Part shown: positions 1 to 5,797 of the stretch, in pieces
Position numbering within the stretch: position 1 is the first letter of the stretch
Layout of the letters: each line of letters opens with the position of its first letter
Origin: Candidatus Troglogloeales bacterium
GTDB lineage: Bacteria > Nitrospirota > Nitrospiria > SBBL01 > SBBT01
Length of the DNA stretch: 6,482 nt
Assembly: GCA_005239595.1 (NCBI GenBank)
Contig: SBBT01000146.1
Location: 1-6,482, forward strand
Reading direction: 5' to 3'
Notes under the pieces: model-generated
Seen by the model: the letters and a program-made list of their open reading frames with translations, nothing else
The model's database searches: none
Told to the model about the DNA's origin: nothing
Program-made: the position numbers and the translations under genes

Positions 1-1
1 C

Positions 2-538
2 GCTTTAACCCTCACGCGTTGCCTCCTTCAAATAAAAGGGATGCTCCATTGGCTCAAGGAGGCAGGATTTACCATGTTTGGACTGATCGGATCGAGCTTC
101 GGAGGTCTGGTTGCCATCCATACGGCAGCGGCACATCCAGAGTTTTCAGGACTTGCCCTGAAGTGCCCGGTTTCAAATTATCCCGCTATCTGGAGAGATC
201 GTTTGGGAGAGGGCGGCATAAAAGACTGGCAGGAGAGCGGCAGCCTCTCCTTCGCCACTCCGGAAGGGAAAAACCGTCTGGAATGGGCCTTCTATGAAGA
301 CCTGCTCCGTTACGATAGCTATAAGGCGGCCGCCTTCATTCAAAGCCCCACCTGTATTGTCCACGGCGACGCCGATGAATATGTTCCGATCACACAGAGC
401 CAGAAGCTTCTGGAAAATCTCACCTCCTCCAAAAAAATGGTGGTCATTCCAGGCGCAAACCACGATTTCTCCCAACCGGCCGACTTTGAAAAAATGATTC
501 TCGAAATCAGCGGATGGATGATTCAGAGGTTGTCATAA
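2..538 (+). CDS. Alpha/beta hydrolase (5' partial)
   Basis: This is the 3' part of a serine hydrolase with an alpha/beta fold, probably cytoplasmic. The frame is open to the left edge, so the true start is outside the window; an ATG at 41 lies inside conserved sequence and is not a credible start. Numbering from base 2, residues 30-34 (G-S-S-F-G) form the nucleophile elbow with Ser32. The segment HGDADEYVP gives the acid residue (probably Asp125), and GANHDF gives the catalytic His154. The triad order and the HGxxDxxVP block fit the COG1073/dienelactone-hydrolase and S9-peptidase-like branch. The substrate cannot be inferred. The stop codon is 3 bp before the ubiE-like gene, so the two are probably co-transcribed. 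It may act in the same pathway, but it does not look like MenH. Family assignment is firm; function is unknown. Confidence 0.85.
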   Translation, partial: ALTLTRCLLQIKGMLHWLKEAGFTMFGLIGSSFGGLVAIHTAAAHPEFSGLALKCPVSNYPAIWRDRLGEGGIKDWQESGSLSFATPEGKNRLEWAFYEDLLRYDSYKAAAFIQSPTCIVHGDADEYVPITQSQKLLENLTSSKKMVVIPGANHDFSQPADFEKMILEISGWMIQRLS

Positions 539-541
539 TCC

Positions 542-1285
542 GTGTCAGGACCCAAGAAGAAAACCCACCTTCTATCCCCCAAGGAAAAAGAACGGGCCGT
601 TCAGGCAATGTTCACGTCGATCGCCTCCTACTACGACTTAAATAACACCCTCCTCTCTTTCGGACTGCATCATCGATGGAAACGAGAAACGATCAGGACG
701 GCCTCTCTGAAAGAGGGGAACTATTTCCTCGATGTGGGAGCGGGAACGGCCGATCTCTCACTTCTTGCCGCGAACGAGATCGGCGAAAAAGGCGGTGTCG
801 TTGCCATCGATTTAAACCGCCCGATGCTTCAGATCGGTCGAGAGAAGCTCACCAGGCAAGGCGGCCACCAAACCCTTTGCATCCAGGGGAATGCGGAATT
901 GCTCCCCCTGCCGGATTTAATCTTTGACGCTGTCGTAAGTGGCTTCTGTATCCGTAATGTTTCGGACCTTCATCAAACCTTAAAAGAGATGTTGCGCGTA
1001 TTAAAACCAAATGGACGGATCGTTTTACTTGAATTCTCGAGGCCAACATCCGCCATCCTGCGTTGGCTCTATGACTTCTACTCGTTTACCCTTCTTCCAA
1101 AAATCGGCGCATGGGTCTCCCAAGATCAAACTGGCGTCTATCAATATCTCCCCGATTCTATCCGAAGGTTTCCGGATCAAGAGACTCTCGTAAAAAAGAT
1201 GGAAGCAATTGGATTTAAAGAGGTTTCCTACCGGAATCTTTCAGGCGGCATTATCGCCCTTCATACCGGAAAGAAACAAAAATAA
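542..1285 (+). CDS. ubiE: Demethylmenaquinone / 2-polyprenyl-6-methoxybenzoquinol C-methyltransferase UbiE/MenG
   Basis: This SAM-dependent enzyme methylates the quinone ring carbon in menaquinone and/or ubiquinone synthesis. It is 247 aa, the usual UbiE length. The UbiE signature YYDLNNTLLSFGLHHRWKR lies at about residues 30-48. SAM motif I (FLDVGAGTADLSL) is at 62-74 and the acidic loop VVAID at 86-90. The second UbiE signature, RVLKPNGRIVLLEFSRP, is at 152-168, and the C-terminal YLPDSIRRFPDQETL and LSGGIIALH blocks are present. The usual FG(I/L)RN motif reads FCIRN here, a mild variant. The start is GTG at 542, with AGAGG at 525-529 inside the end of the hydrolase gene. The later ATG at 608 would cut into the conserved N-terminus. 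The 3 bp gap to the hydrolase suggests translational coupling. Whether the organism makes menaquinone, ubiquinone or both cannot be told from this gene. Confidence 0.93.
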   Translation: MSGPKKKTHLLSPKEKERAVQAMFTSIASYYDLNNTLLSFGLHHRWKRETIRTASLKEGNYFLDVGAGTADLSLLAANEIGEKGGVVAIDLNRPMLQIGREKLTRQGGHQTLCIQGNAELLPLPDLIFDAVVSGFCIRNVSDLHQTLKEMLRVLKPNGRIVLLEFSRPTSAILRWLYDFYSFTLLPKIGAWVSQDQTGVYQYLPDSIRRFPDQETLVKKMEAIGFKEVSYRNLSGGIIALHTGKKQK

Positions 1286-1432
1286 GCATTCCAAAAAGGC
1301 ATCTAAAATCCGGAATCCTTCATTGAGGCTGGCAGGACTTTGTGATACTGGTAACAACGATATCCAGAAATGGACTGAAAAAGACGAACAGAAACTGCAA
1401 ATTGATAGATGTAGATAGCGTCGTTGAAAATA

Positions 1433-1498
1433 CGCCCTCCCTCTCGAACATCAAAACCGAGACGCTTTGTCCGGTCTCCCACAAAGAGAGGGAAGGCG
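1433..1498 (-). terminator. Long inverted repeat, possible terminator of the SWIB-like gene
   Basis: The arms at 1433-1445 and 1486-1498 are complementary at 12 of 13 positions. The one mismatch is C-A in plus-strand RNA but a G-U wobble in minus-strand RNA, so the hairpin is better in the minus direction. Read on that strand, it follows the stop of the small SWIB-like gene by about 20 bp and is trailed by TATTTTC (1432-1426), a weak U-rich tract. The 40 nt loop is unusually large. It contains an alternative inner hairpin (CTTTGT at 1465-1470 with ACAAAG at 1481-1486). The element sits between convergent genes, which fits a terminator, but the large loop and poor U tract leave a repeat element or structured RNA possible. 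Confidence 0.45.
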
Positions 1499-1518
1499 GC
1501 CCTGTTACTTAAACGTGC

Positions 1519-1680
1519 TTACTCTTTTCCCCCCAATTTATTTTTCTTCACATAGGCCCAAAGGAGTTTTGTCATCTCGCTTGGGCTGATCGGCTTTTTC
1601 CCAAAAAGCCCTTCCAACGTATCGCTGCATCCTTTAAAGTTAACACCATATCCTCCAAACGGTTTCTGTTTTGTCGCCAT
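1519..1680 (-). CDS. Small SWIB/MDM2-like domain protein (53 aa)
   Basis: This is a short intact gene of 53 codons: ATG at 1680, TAA at 1519-1521. The start is fixed by a strong Shine-Dalgarno, AAGGAGGT at 1692-1685, with 5 nt between GGAGG and ATG. The N-terminus has a glycine/aromatic stretch (PFGGYGVNFKGC, residues 7-18). Residues 20-49 (DTLEGLFGKKPIS, then PSEMTKLLWAYVKKNKL) resemble the first half of a SWIB domain, whose pattern is L..v.G...lsr.evvk.lW.Yik.n.L. The second half of a SWIB domain (DP.NKR.I..D) is absent. SWIB domains are protein-interaction modules, known in eukaryotic chromatin remodellers and in some bacteria. The role here is unknown. A dedicated promoter upstream indicates expression independent of the gsp operon. 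That the gene is real is well supported by the ribosome site and promoter; the SWIB relationship is from memory of the motif. Confidence 0.8.
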   Translation of the reverse strand: MATKQKPFGGYGVNFKGCSDTLEGLFGKKPISPSEMTKLLWAYVKKNKLGGKE

Positions 1681-1684
1681 GGCA

Positions 1685-1692
1685 ACCTCCTT
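1685..1692 (-). promoter_or_regulatory. Shine-Dalgarno of the SWIB-like gene
   Basis: On the minus strand the sequence AAGGAGGT precedes ATG (1680-1678), with TGCC between them. This near-perfect anti-16S match is much stronger than any ribosome site in the neighbouring gsp genes. It fixes the start of the 53-codon gene and suggests efficient translation. Confidence 0.85.
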
Positions 1693-1734
1693 TTCTATTC
1701 TAGAGAGAGACAGTTAAAGCTCCATGATAAATGC

Positions 1735-1763
1735 ATCGTAGAAAACTCATTCCGACTTGTCAA
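1735..1763 (-). promoter_or_regulatory. Sigma-70-type promoter for the SWIB-like gene
   Basis: On the minus strand, TTGACA (1763-1758) is followed by exactly 17 bp and then TACGAT (1740-1735). The -35 is consensus and the -10 matches TATAAT at 4 of 6 positions, including the key TA and final T. Transcription would start near 1728, giving a 5' leader of roughly 48 nt before the ATG at 1680. The DNA upstream (1764-1830) is A/T-rich and could act as an UP-element. Placement between gspK and the small gene, pointing at the latter, supports function. Confidence 0.75.
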
Positions 1764-1823
1764 TAGAAAAATACAATAGATAGACAGTCATATAAAAGAA
1801 ATACCAATATATAGACAAATCAT
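1761..1823. repeat. Short A/T-rich direct repeats upstream of the SWIB-like promoter
   Basis: CAATAGATAGACAGTCAT at 1774-1791 recurs imperfectly as CAATATATAGACAAATCAT at 1805-1823, 31 bp apart (about three helical turns). A third partial copy, CAATAGA, lies at 1761-1767 and overlaps the -35 box. The placement directly behind the promoter is compatible with regulator binding, but chance similarity in A/T-rich DNA is a real alternative. Confidence 0.35.
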
Positions 1824-1829
1824 GGCTTA

Positions 1830-2819
1830 TTAGTCTATCTTAAAATATTGGAGTTCCATTTTATTGTTGGCGCGGCTCACCACCGCGCGGGCGATTTTTT
1901 TGGTATTATTTACCTTTCCTTCTGCCCGTATTGAAAAAAGGTCACTCTTGGTTTCGATCCAGTCCAAGCTGCCAGCCTTGGACATCCGATCTTGTGTCTC
2001 CCGGGATAATTTTGATTTGAAAGAATCTGTCGTCTTGTAAGGACGCCCTTTTACCAAACGACGCGCCTCAGATTCGTCAATACCGGCATTTAAGCTTTGA
2101 AGGATGACAATATCGGCCGTGTTGACATTAATCTTTCCCGGTAATAGGCCGGTGGTATCTCCATAAATGGTAAGATAGGGGGCGATGGTCCGATAGACAT
2201 CATCGGTTATTCCCTTGACCATGTGAAGCTCCTCTAATGTATCCAGCGGTCCATTCTTGCATCGGTAGGATGGATGAAGGCCCCGATAGTAGGCATCCTC
2301 CGCGCCGGCAGGCAGTGGTTCGTCATTCTTATCGAGAAAATCAACAATGGGACTCGCAAGATCGGCATGGAGTTTTAAAACTTCAAAAAGAAGCCTAAGC
2401 TGGGAGACCCGTTCCGCAAGGGCATCGCCGTTAGCGTTGACAAGCTGATTGATATTAATCTTTCCCGTTTCATCCACGATCGAACCGGTCAGCGTCCCGT
2501 CTCCCAAAGAATATTCCGAAATAGGATACGCCCATAATTCATCCAGCCCGTCATATCGCTCGTTGGACCTTAAATCTTCCTTCATATCTTCTCTTAGAAC
2601 GGCCTCTCCCGCATAGATGGCGGATCGCGCGAGATAGAATGCTGCCAGGTCGTCACGAAAGTTGCCGGCGGCGCGAAGATCGGCACGGGCATGGAAATCG
2701 TCTTCCAAAACAAGCACGCTTAAAAGGAGAATGACCAAAAGGCTTAGAAGAAGGGCGAACCCCTTTTGGTTTTTAAACGGAAGGCAGCCTTTCTGGGCCG
2801 GGTTGCGATATCTTTTCAT
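1830..2819 (-). CDS. gspK: Type II secretion minor pseudopilin GspK
   Basis: GspK caps the pseudopilus tip together with GspI and GspJ. From the ATG at 2819 the protein is 329 aa. A 20-residue basic leader ends in QKG, followed by a hydrophobic helix (21-39), so prepilin peptidase should cut after Gly20. Position +5 of the mature protein is Leu, not Glu, which is typical of GspK. Family blocks follow: NFRDDLAAFYLARSA (53-67), DETGKININ (116-124), IVDFLDKNDEP with GAEDAYY (158-178), PLDTLEELHMVKGIT (191-205) and the helix-hairpin-helix-like KINVNTADIVILQSL (229-243). An in-frame TTG at 2834 would add five residues; ATG is preferred, though neither has a good ribosome site. The gene overlaps gspM by 47 bp, so it is probably translationally coupled. 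It is last in the visible operon, away from its usual place after gspJ. Confidence 0.92.
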   Translation of the reverse strand: MKRYRNPAQKGCLPFKNQKGFALLLSLLVILLLSVLVLEDDFHARADLRAAGNFRDDLAAFYLARSAIYAGEAVLREDMKEDLRSNERYDGLDELWAYPISEYSLGDGTLTGSIVDETGKININQLVNANGDALAERVSQLRLLFEVLKLHADLASPIVDFLDKNDEPLPAGAEDAYYRGLHPSYRCKNGPLDTLEELHMVKGITDDVYRTIAPYLTIYGDTTGLLPGKINVNTADIVILQSLNAGIDESEARRLVKGRPYKTTDSFKSKLSRETQDRMSKAGSLDWIETKSDLFSIRAEGKVNNTKKIARAVVSRANNKMELQYFKID

Positions 2820-3354
2820 AAGAAAAAACCACAAACGTCACATCCAAAAATGCAGGATCCGAAAATCTTGTCTTCATCGCAAGTCGCTTGATGTGGAGGG
2901 ACCCCCCCTCAATTGCATTTAAAAACGGGATAATCTGGGCAAGGGTCACATTGTCTATCTTGACCTCCACGGGAATCTCCCGATAAGATTCGTGCAGGTG
3001 GGGCGACAGGGGACGGATGGTGGCGATATTCCTCCGAATCTTGTTTTGTGTTGCAATTTCTTCCAAGAATGAGAGCGGTGAGAAACGGCCTTCAGCGGGA
3101 AGGCGCCGCTCTGTATTTTGTATTCCATTTAAGGTGGCATAATATTCATCCAGAAGATGTCCAAACTCATCGACCTCTTTCTCCTTCTGCGGGATTAAAC
3201 GATTCAGCAATGCCATTCTCTCAAGGGCGGGAGAAAACCAGGTGACATAACCGACGGAGAGGATTATAATAAAAACCCCGCCCCCCAGGACCCACTTTTC
3301 ACGAAGGGTGCGGCCTATAAAGAATTGAGCAATTTCCCTTAGAAAACCTTTCAA
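2773..3354 (-). CDS. gspM: Type II secretion inner-membrane platform protein GspM (PilO-like)
   Basis: The protein is 193 aa, close to the usual GspM length. It has a short cytoplasmic N-terminus, one transmembrane helix (about 21-40, WVLGGGVFIIILSVGYVTWF), then a predicted coiled-coil-like stretch (about 43-85, rich in Glu/Lys/Leu). A periplasmic alpha/beta domain follows (about 90-180) with the IPVEVKIDNVTLAQIIPFLNAIE segment typical of the GspM/PilO ferredoxin-like fold. Partners are GspL and, through the platform, the GspE ATPase and pseudopilus. The start is TTG, overlapping the gspL stop by 4 nt (TTGA), an arrangement expected for translational coupling. A run of eight G lies 3 nt upstream and may stand in for a Shine-Dalgarno. 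The last 47 bp are shared with gspK. Sequence identity in this family is low, so the call rests on topology plus position after gspL. Confidence 0.85.
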   Translation of the reverse strand: MKGFLREIAQFFIGRTLREKWVLGGGVFIIILSVGYVTWFSPALERMALLNRLIPQKEKEVDEFGHLLDEYYATLNGIQNTERRLPAEGRFSPLSFLEEIATQNKIRRNIATIRPLSPHLHESYREIPVEVKIDNVTLAQIIPFLNAIEGGSLHIKRLAMKTRFSDPAFLDVTFVVFSYEKISQPGPERLPSV

Positions 3355-4907
3355 TGTCCCCCCCCGGTTGCCACGGTCATTTGAACTCTAAAGCCCACGC
3401 GGGAGGGATCTGCGGCAACCTTCGCGTCGCTGACATTCACATCCCGAAAAAGGGCCACCTTCATCAGATTTCCCCGGATTTTATCCACCGAATCGAAAGA
3501 CGCTGTCTGTGCCTCCATACGAACCCGGTTTCCATCAATAACCAGGTCCGTCACATCAATCGGAACGTCTTCCGGGATAGCAGAGGTTACCTCCTTTAGC
3601 ACAACCAATAGACTCCCCTCGCCAATACCCAAAAACTCTCTTGTACGACGAAGGGAGGAAATAGCAGCCTTGATCTGCCCAATCTCACTCGGCACATTTC
3701 TTATTTCCGGAAAGGCATCGGAAAATGCGCCTCGAAGCCGGTTCTTCAACTCTCGGTATTGCCTCTCTTTGTATTGATAATGAAGATAAAAATCTCCCAT
3801 CATGAACGTAAAGACCAACAGAAGCATCAACCCCACTGATACGAACAGGTTGCGTCCCTTTGTCTCATTTTCCAGAACAAATTCTCCCCGCCGAAAATCA
3901 ATCTGTTTGTCGTTACGACAACCGATCAGGGCCAGACCTTGCGCCAGAGGGACGGTGGCGTCCGTCTTGGCACCCCATTCCGGCAGGGCCGGTTTCATCT
4001 CCAACACCGTCGTAAACAGCTCGTTTAACCCCTTTAATTCCGCTGCCCCACCACAAAGGAAGAAAGAAGGATAACGAGAGCCGCAGGCTACGTGGACCGT
4101 TTTCTCAATCTCGGCTAATAAGGGGGCGATCGCTCTTTTCAGACAGAGAGTTTCTTTTGAAAGAGACGAAGACTCCTTATTGATATGAATCTCTCTTTTG
4201 AGTTTTTCGGCATCCCAAAAAGAAAGATCAAATTCGCTTCGCAGGGCCTCCGTTAGGACATCTCCACCGCTCGCCAGGGTTCGCACCCAGGTTAACTTTC
4301 CGTCCCGGACACACGAGAGCACTGTTTTGGACGCCCCCATATCGATCAGCAAACACCCCTCTTCGGAGTCGTTCCTCTGCTTCATCTTTCCTAAAAGAGC
4401 CCTGTAAAAGGCATGCAGGGAAACAGCCTCCATGCTGACAGACACCGGGTCTATACCCAATCCTTTTAGCGTTTCCAGAAAGCGACGCAATGTCGCCCGC
4501 AAAACAGCGGAAACCAGGACAGAAGAGGTGGGAGGAGATTCGTCCTTGTTGAAATGAAGCACCTGATATTCGATCACAACATCTTCAATGTTAAAAGGGA
4601 GCTGACCTTCCACCTCGTAAGGGATTACCTGCGTAAGTTTTTTCAAATCGATAAAAGGAAGGGTCATCGTCCGGACAGACACAAGATGCCCCGGCAATGA
4701 AACGACAACCTGATCATCAGAACGAATCTTGCCATCGTGTATCAAGGCCCTGAGTGCGGCTATCTGGCCGCCGGTCAACAAGTCAGACGGAGGGCCCTCC
4801 CTTGAAACTTTCTGGCAGAAAGAATCAATCAGACGAGAACCCCACAGAGTCCTTGCCATACGGACCCCTTTAATGGTGTCGCATCCAATATCAAGTCCCA
4901 GTATCAT
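3351..4907 (-). CDS. gspL: Type II secretion platform protein GspL (PilM/PilN-like fusion)
   Basis: GspL links the cytoplasmic ATPase GspE to the inner-membrane platform. The protein is 518 aa. Residues 1-330 form an actin-like domain: phosphate-1 motif LGLDIGCDTIKGVR (3-16), phosphate-2 motif LLIDMGASKT (186-195) and adenosine motif LCGGAAELKGL (284-294). The PilM/GspL-specific stretch IPYEVEGQLPFNIEDVVIEY is at 95-114. A transmembrane helix follows (about 353-371), then a coiled-coil stretch (about 380-425) and a PilN-like periplasmic ferredoxin-like domain (about 430-513). The domain order is PilM then PilN in one chain, as in GspL generally, but the actin-like motifs look more complete than in gammaproteobacterial GspL. 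The ATG is 11 bp after the gspN stop, with AGGA about 9 nt upstream. The gene ends in a G8 run and overlaps gspM by 4 nt. Confidence 0.92.
   Translation of the reverse strand: MILGLDIGCDTIKGVRMARTLWGSRLIDSFCQKVSREGPPSDLLTGGQIAALRALIHDGKIRSDDQVVVSLPGHLVSVRTMTLPFIDLKKLTQVIPYEVEGQLPFNIEDVVIEYQVLHFNKDESPPTSSVLVSAVLRATLRRFLETLKGLGIDPVSVSMEAVSLHAFYRALLGKMKQRNDSEEGCLLIDMGASKTVLSCVRDGKLTWVRTLASGGDVLTEALRSEFDLSFWDAEKLKREIHINKESSSLSKETLCLKRAIAPLLAEIEKTVHVACGSRYPSFFLCGGAAELKGLNELFTTVLEMKPALPEWGAKTDATVPLAQGLALIGCRNDKQIDFRRGEFVLENETKGRNLFVSVGLMLLLVFTFMMGDFYLHYQYKERQYRELKNRLRGAFSDAFPEIRNVPSEIGQIKAAISSLRRTREFLGIGEGSLLVVLKEVTSAIPEDVPIDVTDLVIDGNRVRMEAQTASFDSVDKIRGNLMKVALFRDVNVSDAKVAADPSRVGFRVQMTVATGGGH
3358..3365 (-). 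other. G8 homopolymer at the gspL/gspM junction
   Basis: Eight consecutive G (minus strand) encode the Gly-Gly-Gly of the GspL C-terminus, just before CAT-TGA. They lie 3 nt upstream of the gspM TTG start. The run contains G GGG GGA in the phase of a -1 slippery heptamer. A -1 slip, or one extra G, would read directly into gspM in frame with no intervening stop. It may equally serve as a G-rich ribosome site. Confidence 0.4.
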
Positions 4908-4918
4908 TCCACGATTTC

Positions 4919-5794
4919 CTATTGATAGGGAAGGTTTTTCCCATTGATCAGGATATCGGGTTGCGCCAAAACTCCCTGCATCTTAAGCGTCAAGGCCCCT
5001 CCCCCTGAATAATCTTGTATAAAGACCTTTGCCACATCCTTTAGCTTTCCTTTCGGGACAACCTTCAACGAAAGGGTGATGATGCTCTGCAAGAAGGGCT
5101 CCCTCACAAGGAGCGAACCACCCTCTGCGCTTAAATCCACTTCGCTCCCCTGGGCGATGAGCCTCTCAAAGAGAGCGATTCCATCACGCCAACGAATCTT
5201 GCCATGGATATTCGAAAAATTAAGATCGCCAATGGAAGAAACCCATCCCCTGAACTCCTTGAAATGGACCTCCTCAATATTGAAGGCAAAGCCTCCCTCA
5301 CCACGCAACAGGCCATGGTCCCTCCAAACGCCATCCCCTGAAAGATCGAGCATGCCAGAGAGGCCAACCGATGAAAGATTCAATCTTCTCCATTCATTTT
5401 TCAAAGAGAAGAGATAGGCGCCATCTTTCTGGGTCGCCGAAAGGCTGCCGTGAATTTCCCCCTCGGAGAGCCGGATGACGAATTCTATGTCGCCGCGACG
5501 GTGCCATATCAATGGAAACGGGGCGACATCGATATCAATTGACGCAATATTCGGTTCCAAAAAGGACAAACAGTCAATCCGGACCCCCTCCCACGCCAAT
5601 CTTAATGGAAAATAAAATTTCTTTTGATCGACATCAATGGCACATCCGCTGTTCTCCTCCAAAAGATGAATCAGGCGTGACTCCAGGAGAGAAAAGGGGA
5701 AAGCCCTATAGAAAAAAAACGAGAAGGAGAAAAGGGCAAAGAAGGCATAACCGAGAAAAACCACGCTGGTCTTTTTATTAATCCTGGAAAACAT
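4919..5794 (-). CDS. gspN: Type II secretion protein GspN, AsmA-like type
   Basis: The protein is 291 aa with an N-terminal membrane anchor (about residues 10-30, very rich in Phe) and a long periplasmic region predicted to be mostly beta strand. Conserved-looking elements are the FPLRLAWEGVRID block (62-74), repeated G-x-L-x-L-x-G type strands (for example GLSGMLDLSGDG at 144-155), and the C-terminal LTLKMQGVLAQPDILINGK (268-286). This ending is typical of GspN and AsmA-like proteins. GspN is a non-essential or absent component in many T2SS; its mechanistic role is poorly defined. The ATG at 5794 is 3 bp after the gspJ stop, with AGAGGTG about 9 nt upstream inside gspJ. Its location between gspJ and gspL supports the call; the alternative is an unrelated AsmA-like protein recruited into the operon. 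Confidence 0.78.
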   Translation of the reverse strand: MFSRINKKTSVVFLGYAFFALFSFSFFFYRAFPFSLLESRLIHLLEENSGCAIDVDQKKFYFPLRLAWEGVRIDCLSFLEPNIASIDIDVAPFPLIWHRRGDIEFVIRLSEGEIHGSLSATQKDGAYLFSLKNEWRRLNLSSVGLSGMLDLSGDGVWRDHGLLRGEGGFAFNIEEVHFKEFRGWVSSIGDLNFSNIHGKIRWRDGIALFERLIAQGSEVDLSAEGGSLLVREPFLQSIITLSLKVVPKGKLKDVAKVFIQDYSGGGALTLKMQGVLAQPDILINGKNLPYQ

Positions 5795-5797
5795 TTT

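Noticed and set aside
19..538. Other reading frames over the hydrolase gene, and the ATG at 41 as a gene start
   Set aside because: The overlapping frames lack any recognisable motif. The ATG at 41 sits just upstream of the nucleophile elbow, and the conserved frame continues to the left edge, so the gene is truncated by the window rather than starting there.
2..538. Hydrolase as MenH (SHCHC synthase) because it sits next to a MenG-type gene
   Set aside because: The GSSFGG elbow and HGDADEYVP block fit dienelactone-hydrolase/COG1073-type enzymes better than MenH. Proximity alone is not enough.
1286..1432. Search for a gene, RNA or terminator directly after ubiE
   Set aside because: Only a 5-bp ATTCC/GGAAT match near 1288-1316 and no T-run were found. 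No open frame has a ribosome site or a recognisable product.
1714..1725. Tiny upstream ORF (ATG GAG CTT TAA) in the leader of the SWIB-like gene
   Set aside because: Three codons, no Shine-Dalgarno and no attenuator-like structure; easily chance.
1811..1838. ATAGAC/GTCTAT hairpin at the end of gspK as an operon terminator
   Set aside because: The stem is only 6 A/T-rich pairs, its first arm lies within the last codons, and there is no T-run after it on the minus strand.
2820..2834. TTG at 2834 as the gspK start
   Set aside because: It adds only MWFFL before an in-frame ATG, gives a longer overlap with gspM and has no better ribosome site.
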